From Apodemus sylvaticus (lineage: Eukaryota; Chordata; Mammalia; Rodentia; Muridae): 64,000 nucleotides of DNA. Location: contig NC_067473.1 in the NCBI RefSeq assembly GCF_947179515.1, positions 123,046,909 through 123,110,908 of the forward strand, read 5' to 3'. A program made the position numbers and the translations under genes. Positions 55,823 to 64,000 of the stretch are shown here, piece by piece (the first letter of the stretch is position 1; the number at the start of each line of letters is the position of its first letter). The notes beneath the pieces are model-generated. The model was not told the DNA's origin and searched no databases. It saw only the letters and a program-made list of their open reading frames with translations.

Positions 55823-58800
55823 CTGTGTCTGGGCATGCCATGTGTGTGATAGCAGTCAAAATACGCCATCTCACAAGGGGTCTGAATATGGAATTAAAGT
55901 AATCCACTATGAAAAGAAGCATTACTTATCCACTTCATGGATAGAAAGTACTTTATTGGGCTAGTTATGTACCCCAATATCAGAGTACATACTCAGCATG
56001 GATGAGGCACACAGATGCTCAATAAGTACTGAATAAACAAATAAACAAATTAATAAAATTTCTTACCAAACCTCTGAGATTCAATTCCAGCAAACAAAAT
56101 TAGTGATTGTTATCATTCCACAGCTAAATAATATGTAAGATGAGACACTTAGTTCAGTATATGACATATTTTTGTTAACAGCTTTATTGATATGTAATTA
56201 CTATATATATAATTCAATTTTTAAAGCCAAGTAATCCAGCCAGGCATGATGGTGCATGTTGTTAATTTCAGCATTTGAGAGGCATCAGCAGGCAGATCTC
56301 TGTGAGTTCAAGCCTGTTCTACAAAGGGAGTTCTATGACAGTCAAGGCTACATAGTAAGTTCCAGTCTCAATTTAAAAAAAAAAAAAGTGTCATTCTAAG
56401 TATATTAATTCAATGTTTTGAGTTTTGTTGGGGGATGGCGGGAAAGTTGTTTAGATTATTCACAAGACTGAATAATCATAAGAGGGCTGGAGAGATGGCT
56501 CAGCGGTTAAGAGCACTGACTGCTCTTCCGAAGGTCCTGAGTTCAAATCCCAGCAACCACATGGTGGCTCACAACCATCTGTAATGGGATCTGATGCCCT
56601 CTTCTGGTGTCTACAGTGTTCTTATATATAGTTAATAAATCTTTAAAACAATCACAAGAAATGTTAGACTATTTTTATCAATTCGAAAATAGAGTAGAAG
56701 CTAGGCATAGTGGGTCTGCCCTTTAATCCTAGCACTCAGGAGGCAGAGGCAGGCAAATCTCGGAGTTCTAAGCCAGCTTGATCTACATCGTGAGTTCTAG
56801 GACAGCCAGGACTACATATAGTGAGACCTCATGTCAAAAATGTCAAAAGAAAAAAAAGGGGGGGGGGGGCAGAGCTGGGGACGCATCTCTGCAGCACAGC
56901 ACTTGCTAAGTCTTCAGGTTCTATTCCAGTTTAAAAAGTAACTAGGTAAGTGAAGTTGTGATTATGCACATCAGGAAAGTAAGCTGCAAAGTGCCTCTCA
57001 CTTGTTAGGTAACCTGAAAGGAGACAGATCTGTAATGCAGTCTGAGGCTAGGCTGACAAAAGAGAGCCCCAGAATGATGACACTTTGCTGCTATAGTTTA
57101 GCAACTATTTGAACCTCAGCAGGTTGCCAGAAACAGGGATACTCAAAGGAAGGCACACATACATAGCATTTACCACAGTGCTTAACTTAAAGAGACCTCA
57201 ACTCTTCCCCTTCCATTTTCCCTCCTTAGCAGGACATAAGGCCATTAAGATGCTTATCCCTGAGGGCTTACTAATGCTCTCAGTCAGCTCCTAGAACATT
57301 ACCTGAAACAGTTAAAGTAGGAGGGTGGCCTGTTGGCAAGAAGGGGTTCAGGGGGAGAGGGAAGGAATCAGAGAGGATGACAGAAGAGGGGCGTGAAGAC
57401 TAATCTTGGCTGTCAACTTCACAGTATCTGAATCAACTAAACTCCAAGCTGCTAGGCACTCCTGTGAGGAATTTTCTTAGATTATTTGAAACAAGATCTG
57501 TCCTAAATCTGGGACCCATCTTCTTGTGGCAGCCCACATAAAAGACTGTGGAAGAAGAATTTTACTTTTTAGTCTGTTTGATCTCAATCTCAAAGGCAAA
57601 GGCATCCACCCTGTTGCTGCAGCAGGTACTAAATCCAAATTCTTCAGGATTCCAACACAGACTGAAGAGCAGTAGCTCTCCAGGAATCCATCAGACTGTG
57701 ACTGCAGAGACTAACAACTACCCGATCCTCAGTCTTTCCATCTTAACTTAAAAAAAATTTTTTTTTTTACTTATTTAATGTATGAGTGCTATGCTGCATA
57801 TACATCTGCCTGCCTGAAGAGGGCATCAATGTCCCCTATATATGGTTGTGAGCCACCATGTGGTTGCTGGGAATTGAACTCAGGACCTCTGGAAGAGCAG
57901 TCAGTGCTCTTAAGTGCTGAGCCATCTCACCAGCCCACCTTTCAGTCTTTTTTGTTTGTTTGTTTTCAAGACAGGGTTTCTCCGTGTAGCCCTGGCTGTC
58001 CTGGAACTCACTCTGTAGACCAGGCTTGAACTCAGAAATCCTCTTGCCTCTGCCTCCCAAGTGCTGGGATTAAAGGTGTGCACTACCACTGCCCAGCCCA
58101 CCTTTCAGTCTTGATACAGCCATTTTTGAACTACCAGGAACATATTCTATCTGTTCCTTGAGGGGAGAGGTGGGAGAGCGGGAGAGAGGGAGAGAGGGAG
58201 AAAAAGGGGAGGGGAGAGGGGGAAGGAGGGGAGGGAGGGAAAGAGAGATTATAAAATAAAATTTTAAAATTGAAAAAACATATTACCTAAAACAGAGTAG
58301 ATATCTCATAAGCATTGAATGAATTAATAAATGTTCTTACCAAGCTCTTGAGGTTCCCACATGTAAGGATCAACCCCACCATAACTGAAAGATTCGTATC
58401 CTTGGGTCGCTGGTTCCACTCGATCATCTCCTTCTCGTTTCAACAACCTGTTCTTTGCTTTCCTAGCCTTCTGAACAAGATCTTGAAGAAATAAAACAAA
58501 TAGCATAAATGAGCCCAGGATTTTATAAAGATAATCAACCTTATTTTTAAAATGCACAAGAATATTCAGATCTCAAAAAAAATACAGCAGTAAGTAAGGA
58601 GGGTGGCCTGTTGGCAAGAAGGGGTTCAGTGGGAGAGGGAAGGGATAGAGAGGATGGCAGAAGAGGGGCGTGAAGACTAATCTTGGCTGTCAACTTCACA
58701 GTATCACAACCATCCATAATGAGATCTGCTGCCCTCTTCTGGTGTGTCTGAAGACAGCTACAGTGTATTTACATATAATAATAAATAAATCTTTAAAAAA

Positions 58801-61800
58801 ATAAATAAAATAAAACTGCCTCCAAGAGGCCAGTAAAATAGCTCAGCAGGTAAAAAGCACTTGCCACCAAACTTGAAGACCTGTGTTTAATCACCAGAAC
58901 CCAAATGACAGGAAAGAACTCCAGTAAATTGTCTGCTGACCTCCACATACGCACCATGGCACATGCCCCAACCAACACAAAACAGATGAATAAATGTAAG
59001 CGATTTCCAAACCCCTATGGGTATGATGGCACACACCTATGGTCCCAGCACTCAGAAGGCAGAGGCAGGCAGATCTCTGTGGGTTTAAGGACATACTGAT
59101 CTACATAGTGAGTTTCAGGCCAGCCAGAGCTATACAGAGAGACCTTATTCAAAATAAATTAAATAAATAGCATAAAAATGTGAAGAATCAACAAACCAAA
59201 CGGAGAGATGAATTGTTTTTTAAAGGGCTTTCAAAAAGCTTCTGCATCAATCTTTTCTATTTTCTTACTTCCTCTTGAAACAAGGTCACCCTATGTAGTA
59301 TAGGCCAGCTTCTTCTTTTTTTTTTTTTTTTTTTGTTTTTTTTGGGGTTTTTTTTTTTTTTTTTTTTTTTTTTTTGGTTTTTTTTTGGATTTGTTTTTTT
59401 CAAGACAGGGTTTCTCTGTATAGCCCTGGCTGTCCTGGAACTCACTCTGTAGACCAGGCTGGCCTCGAACTCAGAAATCCGCCGGCCTCTGCCTCCCTGA
59501 GTGCTAGGATTACAGGCATGCGCCACCACCGCCTGGCCTTAGGCCAACTTCTAACCCGCATCTCCTTCTGCCTCTAGTAGGACTACTAAAGCACAGAAAA
59601 CAAGCTAAGAATTCTACCCAAGCAGGACATATGAGGCATACCTGTAATCCAAGGATCTGTAAGTGGAGGCAGGTGGATCAGTACCAGGACATCCTCCATT
59701 GTGTTAGAGGCCAGCCTGGGAGGCCAGCCTGGGATACTATAAGACACTCTGTCAAAAACAAAACAAAAAATGGGGCCTTCCAGATGGCTCAGCAGGTAAT
59801 GCTTATAGCCATTACCTGACTTCCTGAGCTTGATCTCCAGGACTGGCATGGTGTAAGGAGAGAACCAACTATCACAAGTTGTACTCTGATCTCCACACAC
59901 TGCCATAGTAAATGTATCCACATCATACACTTATAGAAATGTAATTAAAAAAAGTACGGAACCAGAAACAAAAAAAAAAAAGGAATTCATCTTAACTAAC
60001 AAAATTACTATTAGTAGTAAAGGAATATGGGTTCTTCTAAGTTAGAAACAAAAAAACTAAAAACAAGATTTTTTTCCTTTTGTGTGGAAGCGGTAACCTG
60101 GCAATCGCTCTGAGCCATGACCAACTCTGCAAAAGGCTCACCCTGGAAGACCTTCATAAGTCTCTTTCTAAGAAGCATTTCATGCTATGTATATTTCCTA
60201 GATTTATTTTAGCATTCTTTAAACAGGCTTCAATTTTCCCTCTTAAGAACGTTTCTGGGCTGGTGAGATGGCTTCATCATGGTTAAGAGCACTCACTGCT
60301 CTTCCAAAGGTCCCAAGTTTAATTCTCAGCACTCACATGGCATCTCACAACTGTCTGATGCTGTCTGCCAATATCTACATAAATACATAAACAGTTCTTT
60401 AAAAAAGAAGGAAGAGGAAGAGGAGGAGGAAAAGAGGGAAGAGGAGGAGGAAGTCCCTGTAAGGGGCTGGAGAGGTGGCTTAATAGTTAAGAGCATTTGC
60501 TTCACTTCAAAGGACCTGAGTTCAAGTCACAGCATCCACAACTATCTGCAACTCCAGTTCTAAGACATTCAGTACTGTCTTTTGGCCACCGTGGACACCA
60601 GGCATACAAGCAGTACATACACAGACAGGCAAAACATCCATATCCACAAAATAAACATAATAATTTAAAAAGTAAAATGTTACCATGGAAGCCCAAGGAC
60701 ACCTCTAACCTTTCTGCAGGATGGCCTAACCAGGCTTCTGAGAAGCATGGTGTATGACTGAGGTCAGCAATGCCAGGATAGGAAACTCTTTGAAAACTCT
60801 TTGGTTGTTCACAGGAAGTTTAGGTAATCTGTTTGGGGGTTTCTCCCCCACTCCTCCTCCCCAACCCTTCTGGAAATTGCAATGTATTCTGTAATCAGAA
60901 TGGAGGGCCTTTCACCATAGGCAATGCCTGTAGAAAAAGCTGCACTGGACCTCCAGGTGGTAGAACATATGGGTTCCATGCCTATTTTTGCCACTGCTGT
61001 GTGGTTTTGGAAATATTACTGGACATTTCTGAGCCACACTTATGTATAAAATGACACCAAGTATACTTCAGAAGGGTTCCTGGGAGAGTCAAGTGACATG
61101 ACAATGCATATGAAAGAAACTGCAAACATTACAAAGCACCACCCTTTCCTGTACTCTCTTAGCAGTTCCTGGTTCTGCTTCAGTGTCTATAGTCAGGAGT
61201 TTCTGGACAATCACAGCTCTGAGGACTCTAAAACATCTGACTTCACCATTTCTTTGTATAAAAGTTGCAACTAATGTTAAGTTGATATTCAACAGGGTTG
61301 CTCTGTCCTGGAACTTAATCTGTAAACCAGGCTGTTTTTGAATTCAGTGATCTACCTGTCTCTGCCCCCAGCATGCTAGGATTAAAGACAAAGGCATGTG
61401 CCACCACTGCCCAGATCTTTTTTTTTTTAAATGAACTGAAAAATGGAATATGGAAATCCAGGGTCAAATATTTGATTATAAGAAGCAAGAGAGTTATCTG
61501 TCTGGAGGACAGAGTGCTCTAGAAAATCTAGTGGTTCAGTCCTTCTTTCCACCCAGTATAGATTATAAATCTAGTGCCCACACTCCATCTCTTGTGGCCT
61601 CCAGAAATGCTACCAACTGGGAGATGCAACTTAGCTTAGTGAGAGATGTGACTTAGCTCACTAGGGCAGTGAGCTCCAGAGGAACATTAGGGACAGTCAA
61701 CATTACCTTTGAAGATTTCTCTCTATAATTGGTAGCTCCCCCCCCCCCCAAAAAAAAAAAAACAGGGCTTCTCTGTGTAGCCCTGGCTGTCCTGGAACTC

Positions 61801-62751
61801 ACTCTGTAGACCAGGCTGGCCTCGAACTCAGAAATCTGCCTGCCTCTGCCTCCCAAGTGCTGGGATTAATGGCGTGCGCCACCAATGCCCAGCTGGAAGC
61901 TTTTTAAAAAAAAATTGGGGAGTTACTTTTCTTTGCCTTCAACTGTTACATTCCTTTTCTGGGCTGTGGATGGCAGGGTCTAGCTCCGCAAAGGAAAGAT
62001 GGTAGGAAGGTTTAAATTAGTGACAGACAAATGGTGTGTATTAGGCCTCTACTTTTTTAGAGGAGGATAAGCATTATTGCCCAAACCATCCCAGCTGAAG
62101 GCAAAAGATTCTGAGTAATCTAGTTAGAGATAGCAGATCACAGTGGTAAATGTGTTAGCTTAAAGTTAGGCTTACTCCATTTGTGTGACTTCAGGTCAGC
62201 TAAGTAATCTCTCTGAGTCTGGTATCCTAGCTAGCAAAATAAAACTCACAGTAGCATAGCTGTCATGTAGATTAAATAAGATAAATAAGGACTAGGCCTG
62301 GTGGTGTATGCCTTTAACTTTCAGCGCTCAGGAGGCAGAAGTGGGCAGATCTCTGTGAGACTCAGCCTGGTCTACATAGCAAGCTCTATGACAGCCTGGA
62401 CTACATAGAGACTTGGTCTCAAAACAACAACAAAACAGGTAAATAAATACACAGAGAATCAACTATGCAGAACACAAGCATTAGATATCTGCTTGCTACT
62501 ATTATTATCAGATCATAACCAAGTAGGAATATGAAAGCCTATAATTCTATTCCATTAATTAAGGTCTCTTTAATAGAATGAAATAAGAAAGACCCTTGCT
62601 TCTTACTTTTAATTTGTCCTTTGACATCACGATCTTCCGAATGTTCTTCCTCATAATGTGACTGAAGTTGATAGAAAGACTGAAGGTCCTTCAGGCACAA
62701 AGGGCACAGGAAGCCTTCCCTCACTTCCCCTGGGTCATCAAGAGACGCCAT
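41459..62751 (-). CDS. Rbsn: Rabenosyn-5 (Rbsn, Zfyve20), complete coding region
   Basis: Rab5 and Rab4 effector on early endosomes that promotes fusion and receptor recycling with VPS45 and EHD proteins. Eleven exons join to 783 aa, the expected length: 62607-62751, 58341-58481, 53564-53664, 52666-52711, 52406-52567, 49808-50049, 48278-48348, 45197-45283, 44672-44774, 43353-43457, 41459-42607. Domains: C2H2 finger (C16, C19, H32, H37); FYVE finger with WVND (153-156), C162/C165, RRHHCRLCG (174-182), C186/C189 and a last pair C251/C254 beyond a Ser-rich insert; coiled-coil middle; Rab4-binding hairpin about 458-503; six NPF motifs for EHD binding; Rab5-binding hairpin about 736-777. The start is ATG 62749-62751 (A at -3, G at +4); an in-frame ATG lies four codons upstream. 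Confidence 0.97.
42890..43092 (-). repeat. B4-type SINE relic, reverse
   Basis: agcactagatatagaaccca (ID-like part), then atagtctcactatgtagcac and gatacaggcatgtactactg (B1-like part). Confidence 0.55.
43353..43457 (-). CDS. Rbsn: Rbsn exon 10
   Basis: Residues 367-401, EKLLGLMSLPTKEQFEELKK through KRTVERQ; 35 whole codons. Acceptor tcctacag; the donor gtgcat is weak. Confidence 0.96.
44205..44402 (+). repeat. B3-type SINE fragment, CA-rich tail and C run
   Basis: cattaggtagctcacagtgt, gggacccaataccctctgaa, a CA-rich tail, then about 13 C at 44390-44402. Confidence 0.6.
44672..44774 (-). CDS. Rbsn: Rbsn exon 9
   Basis: Residues 333-366, KKILTLGLNQDPSPHPNTLR through RYSATLFVQ. Acceptor caatatag, donor gtaaag. 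Confidence 0.96.
45197..45283 (-). CDS. Rbsn: Rbsn exon 8
   Basis: Residues 304-331, AGETTYSLEHANDLRVEVQK through YELIDAL; completes N303 and starts S332. Acceptor ctccttag, donor gtaaag. Confidence 0.95.
45486..45690 (-). repeat. B3-type SINE, reverse
   Basis: ttaagatttattttactatt through catcagatctcctagagctg, ending actgctaagccatgtcttca. Confidence 0.7.
45880..46038 (+). repeat. Compound CA / C-rich array with repeated spacer
   Basis: CA runs separated by a recurring module (cacactctgcttcacaca, actgcccccccc). Three or four imperfect copies of a ~40-60 bp unit, a minisatellite-like structure in Rbsn intron 7. Confidence 0.8.
46348..46492 (+). repeat. B1 SINE
   Basis: agccaggtggtggtggtaca through gccagggctacacagagaaa to ccctgtcttgaag. 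Confidence 0.88.
47130..47820 (+). repeat. Ancient L1 (L1M-type) 3' fragment, split by a B1
   Basis: ctctcaaaaaattaaatgca ... accataaaatctagcat, then (after the SINE) ttatccacaatagttaaaag, gctacaacatgggtgaatgt and gaactgttcaataaaaagta follow the order of old mammalian L1 3' ends. No open frame. Confidence 0.55.
47268..47420 (+). repeat. B1-type SINE inside the L1 relic
   Basis: ggccaggcatgttggcatat through gaagatcagaagttcaaagc to an A run of about 19. Confidence 0.75.
48278..48348 (-). CDS. Rbsn: Rbsn exon 7
   Basis: Residues 280-302, KLRLCMEKVDQKAPEYIRMA then ASL. Acceptor gttcttag, donor gtaagc. Confidence 0.95.
49085..49235 (-). repeat. B1-type SINE, reverse, diverged
   Basis: gccttactatgtagccctgg through tcagagatctaccttcatct and ctaagtgctgagattactgg. 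Confidence 0.7.
49808..50049 (-). CDS. Rbsn: Rbsn exon 6: Ser-rich FYVE insert and last Cys pair
   Basis: Residues 200-279. Begins KLTSASKDSLSTHTSPSQSP, passes a Ser-rich stretch (SRRGSISSMSSVSSVLDEKD), reaches the last zinc pair in RCCTHC (251/254) and ends TPDIVKLYE. Acceptor tttgtag, donor gtgaca (weak). Confidence 0.96.
51365..51475 (-). repeat. B1-like SINE relic, reverse
   Basis: cactgtaggccaggttcaaa, cagcctcagcctcccatatg, ggttacaggcaggagccact. Confidence 0.55.
51515..51655 (-). repeat. B1 SINE, reverse
   Basis: tttgagacaaggtttctttg through ccaggctagcctcaaactca to gtgttgggattaaagaaac. Confidence 0.88.
51880..52028 (+). repeat. B1 SINE
   Basis: ggtggtggtacgcacgttta, gcagagacaggcaaatctct, aaatcctgtctcaaaaaac. 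Confidence 0.88.
52038..52200 (+). repeat. B3/B2-type SINE
   Basis: gcgatagatcatcagttaag, tacaactatctgtaactcca, then an A-rich tail. Confidence 0.65.
52406..52567 (-). CDS. Rbsn: Rbsn exon 5: FYVE core
   Basis: Residues 146-198. WVNDQDVPFCPDCGNKF, then RRHHCRLCGSIMCKKC: the PI3P-binding basic motif and three of four zinc-ligand pairs. Acceptor cttccaaag, donor gtaggt. Confidence 0.97.
52666..52711 (-). CDS. Rbsn: Rbsn exon 4 (46 bp microexon-sized)
   Basis: Residues 130-144, LTAFDRTNTETSKIR, plus the first base of A145. Acceptor cctgcttag, donor gtaag. Too short to stand alone; supported by phase and family sequence. Confidence 0.93.
53564..53664 (-). CDS. Rbsn: Rbsn exon 3
   Basis: Residues 97-129, AMRSHLSDFKKHRAARIDHY through NKLIIRLEK. 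Acceptor cccctttag, donor gtaag. Confidence 0.96.
54040..54255 (+). repeat. B1-type SINE with (ACT)n/(ATA)n array
   Basis: gcgacagctcacacctttag through tgagttccaggataggcagg, then ACT units (54197-54220) and AAT-rich units to 54255. Confidence 0.65.
54256..55160. other. Rbsn intron 2, unannotated stretch
   Basis: About 0.9 kb with no exon and no repeat I can name. A/T-rich. Confidence 0.5.
55160..55335 (+). repeat. B3-type SINE
   Basis: gagtttagagcacgccgtgc, ccaagttcagttcccagcac, a CA-rich end and a short A-rich tail. Confidence 0.6.
55737..55850 (+). repeat. (TG)n microsatellite, two blocks
   Basis: TG runs at about 55738-55763 and 55783-55820. Each is followed by the same spacer (tatctgtgtctgngcatgcc), so the block has duplicated. 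Confidence 0.9.
56165..56455 (-). repeat. Possible ancient L1M fragment split by a B1
   Basis: aacagctttattgatatgta before, and agtgtcattctaagtatatt after, a B1 insertion resemble the reverse of an old L1 3' end. Confidence 0.4.
56236..56386 (+). repeat. B1-type SINE
   Basis: cagccaggcatgatggtgca through gtgagttcaagcctgttcta to an A run. Confidence 0.8.
56485..56655 (+). repeat. B2 SINE, well preserved
   Basis: gggctggagagatggctcag, accatctgtaatgggatctg, and an A/T-rich end with taataaatcttt. Confidence 0.95.
56697..56870 (+). repeat. B1-type SINE with A and G runs
   Basis: gaagctaggcatagtgggtc through gagttctaggacagccagga, an A run then about ten G at 56859-56869. Confidence 0.8.
57319..57428. 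repeat. Local duplication in Rbsn intron 1, copy A
   Basis: 110 bp, aggagggtggcctgttggca through gtgaagactaatcttggctg to acagtatc. Nearly identical and direct to 58597-58705, with about three substitutions and a 1 bp indel by eye. Confidence 0.9.
57735..57940 (-). repeat. B2/B3-type SINE, reverse
   Basis: tttacttatttaatgtatga through gccaccatgtggttgctggg, ending ctgagccatctcaccagccc. Confidence 0.9.
57945..58103 (-). repeat. B1 SINE, reverse
   Basis: caagacagggtttctccgtg through aagtgctgggattaaaggtg to accactgcccagcc. Confidence 0.95.
58158..58250 (+). repeat. Purine-rich (GGGA)n tract
   Basis: gagaggtgggagagcgggag through ggaggggagggagggaaaga. Confidence 0.9.
58341..58481 (-). CDS. Rbsn: Rbsn exon 2
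   Basis: Residues 50-95, LVQKARKAKNRLLKREGDDR through GGVDPYMWEPQEL; completes N49 and begins G96. Acceptor tcttcaag, donor gtaaga. Confidence 0.96.
58597..58705. repeat. Local duplication in Rbsn intron 1, copy B
   Basis: Partner of 57319-57428, 1.28 kb away. At its right end it joins abruptly to the middle of a B2 element. Confidence 0.9.
58706..58806 (+). repeat. B2 3' fragment
   Basis: acaaccatccataatgagat, ctggtgtgtctgaagacagc, ending in AATAAATAAA-type tail. The B2 head is missing. Confidence 0.85.
58825..59000 (+). repeat. B3-type SINE
   Basis: gaggccagtaaaatagctca, aaaagcacttgccaccaaac, and ctgacctccacatacgcacc. Confidence 0.65.
59015..59165 (+). repeat. B1 SINE
   Basis: tatgggtatgatggcacaca through ggcaggcagatctctgtggg to agagaccttattcaaaat. 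Confidence 0.8.
59312..59540 (-). repeat. B1 SINE, reverse, with ~85 bp poly(T) tract
   Basis: T-rich tract 59316-59400 with a few G interruptions, then acagggtttctctgtatagc through accaggctggcctcgaactc to gcgccaccaccgcctggc. Young-looking copy. Confidence 0.93.
59625..59960 (+). repeat. B1-like relic followed by B2/B3-type SINE
   Basis: cataggcatacctgtaatcc-like part with a doubled ggaggccagcctggga; then from about 59772 ggggccttccagatggctca through a CA-poor end. Confidence 0.55.
60255..60405 (+). repeat. B2 SINE
   Basis: tctgggctggtgagatggct, gagcactcactgctcttcca; shortened 3' part. Confidence 0.85.
60405..60458 (+). repeat. GGA/GAA-rich purine tract
   Basis: aagaggaggaggaaaagagg and similar units. 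Confidence 0.85.
60462..60682 (+). repeat. B3-type SINE
   Basis: ggggctggagaggtggctta, ctgcaactccagttctaaga, then an A-rich end. Confidence 0.8.
61285..61415 (-). repeat. B1-type SINE, reverse, diverged
   Basis: tgtcctggaacttaatctgt through catgtgccaccactgcccag. Confidence 0.75.
61738..61897 (-). repeat. B1 SINE, reverse, with C/A run
   Basis: C run then A run at 61738-61762, acagggcttctctgtgtagc through ctggcctcgaactcagaaat to gcgtgcgccaccaatgcccag. Confidence 0.93.
62285..62445 (+). repeat. B1-type SINE
   Basis: actaggcctggtggtgtatg through gtgagactcagcctggtcta to ttggtctcaaaacaac. Confidence 0.82.
62607..62751 (-). CDS. Rbsn: Rbsn exon 1 (start codon; C2H2 finger)
   Basis: Residues 1-48, MASLDDPGEVREGFLCPLCL through HYEEEHSEDRDVKGQIK. 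The C-x2-C-x12-H-x4-H finger binds Rab5 in the family. Donor gtaaga. The exon continues as 5' UTR to about 62919. Confidence 0.97.
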
Positions 62752-62919
62752 AGTTGTGTTCATTCAACCCCAGGAAGGCAGGAACCTCATGCCAAGTCAG
62801 CTTGATTCCTCCCAAGGGAGCAGGATTCTGGCAGTGTTAGCTTGAGTAGGCAGCACTCGGATAATTGGGAAGTGACATTGTGGCCTTGGATGAGATTTCC
62901 TCTCTTCAGCAGAAGGAAT
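62752..62919 (-). other. Rbsn: Rbsn 5' UTR segment with upstream ORFs
   Basis: Starts after a good acceptor (tttgtttttcttag on the minus strand), so at least one more non-coding exon lies right of the window. It contains uORF1 (62837-62878, 13 codons plus stop), uORF2 (62764-62790, 8 codons plus stop) and an in-frame ATG at 62761-62763 directly after the uORF2 stop. Confidence 0.65.
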
Positions 62920-63349
62920 CTAAGAAAAACAAATGTCAATTGAAGCAAATAAGCAGCAAACAAAAGGTTTCTGTTTTTCCCACAGTTCAACAAAGGCACA
63001 AGCTTGTAACAAGATTAATGTTTGGTACAAGTTCTTGAAAACGAACTGTTTCTCAAATCCTTAGACCAAGATAAAACCCAAGATTTGAGAACAGCACAGA
63101 ACACACTGGTAAATCAATGAAGCGGGAAGTAGAGTCGTACAGAGAAGCAAACAGGATCCTGGGGCACTTGCTTTAGACTTGTGGAATTACAGGCTTAAAC
63201 CACCAACACAGCCAACACCATGATTTCCACGTCATTTTAGTCACTGAGGAAAATATGTAACATACTTATCAATGAATAGTACTTTTACTCTGCCACATAT
63301 ATTGAGCTCTTGGTAGTTGTTCAGCACATGTGCTAGAAATACAAAGGCC

Positions 63350-63480
63350 AGAAGCTAAGTGTGGTGGCTTGTGACTATAATAACAGCACTCTGGAGGTGG
63401 AGACAGAGTCAGGGGGAACCTGAGTTAGAGGCCAGCCTGGGCTTCACAGTGACATTCTGTTTCAAGAAACTGAAACAAGA
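63350..63480 (+). repeat. B1-type SINE
   Basis: ctaagtgtggtggcttgtga through agaggccagcctgggcttca to ctgtttcaag. Confidence 0.72.
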
Positions 63481-63720
63481 CCTGGCAAGATAGGTAGTGC
63501 ATGCCATTCAGTGGGCAACGCGCATCCTCTAAGTTGGGTTGCTAGGACCATCCGAAAGGTAGAAGCAGAAAATCAACTCCCAAAGGTTGTCCTCTGATCT
63601 TCATATAGATATACTACACCTAACTGTGCACACATCATACACGCACAAAATAATTTAAAAAGGAAAGGAAGTGGCATCATACATACACGTAAAATATTTA
63701 AAAAAAAAAAGTTAATGTTA
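63481..63720 (+). repeat. B3-like relic with A-rich tail
   Basis: gacctggcaagataggtagt, aggttgtcctctgatcttca, CA-rich part and A run near 63700. Confidence 0.45.
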
Positions 63721-63825
63721 TTTTTAAACACCAAAAAGAAAAATAACAAATACAAACAAACAAACAAAAAAAAAAAAACTTTCAACTTTCCCTTAAAGAG
63801 GAATATTAAAAAAAAAAAAAAATCA

Positions 63826-64000
63826 AGCCAGACAGATATAGCTCAGTGTAAAGGCACTTGTCACCTACCCGGAGTTTAATTATCAGAACTAAATAAAAGT
63901 GGAAGGAAAGAATATGTTTCCAAAAGTTGTCCTCTAGCCTCCACACACTCTGACATATGCGTGCCCCTTCACACAAAATAAATGTATTTTTAATTAAGAT
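63826..64000 (+). repeat. B3-type SINE, window edge
   Basis: gccagacagatatagctcag, aagttgtcctctagcctcca, and a tail running toward the window end. Confidence 0.6.

Noticed and set aside
1..64000. A novel defence, toxin or other uncharacterised multi-gene system
   Set aside because: All supportable coding sequence belongs to three well-known mammalian genes; the remaining DNA is introns, UTRs and interspersed or simple repeats.

Overview
The window is mammalian nuclear DNA from a rodent, almost certainly mouse (Mus). It has GT-AG split genes, dense B1, B2, B3 and B4 SINEs, URR1-like and LTR-like rodent repeats, and long CA/TG and GGAA/GAAA microsatellites. By protein identity the locus is Nr2c2 - Mrps25 - Rbsn. 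From memory this gene order lies on mouse chromosome 6 and human 3p25. Species and chromosome are inferences; the three gene identities rest on complete exon-by-exon reading frames.

Layout. Positions 1-19,735 (+) carry the 3' part of Nr2c2 (orphan nuclear receptor TR4): ten coding exons from the middle of the DNA-binding domain to the stop at 14,234, then a 3' UTR of about 5.5 kb. Positions ~20,700-35,000 (-) carry all of Mrps25 (mitoribosomal protein mS25): four coding exons summing to 171 aa, with a CpG-island promoter near 34,900-35,050. Nr2c2 and Mrps25 converge tail to tail. Positions 35,050-39,250 are intergenic and repeat-rich. Positions ~39,250-62,919 (-) carry the whole Rbsn (rabenosyn-5, Zfyve20) coding region: eleven coding exons summing to 783 aa, plus a likely 2.2 kb SINE-poor 3' UTR and a 5' UTR segment. 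The non-coding first exon(s) and promoter of Rbsn lie beyond the right edge.

The genes are functionally unrelated neighbours: a transcription factor, a mitochondrial ribosome subunit and an endosomal Rab5/Rab4 effector. All 25 coding exons join in frame with consistent intron phases. I saw no frameshift, premature stop or missing key residue.

I found no new gene system. The points most worth a second look are: a nested LTR-like insertion in Mrps25 intron 1 whose 5' LTR has been invaded by a ~170 bp polypurine microsatellite; an Nr2c2 splice acceptor whose upstream tract is made of simple repeats; two short local segmental duplications (21.07/22.10 kb and 57.3/58.6 kb); a ZNF143-type motif in the Mrps25 promoter; and upstream ORFs in the Rbsn leader.
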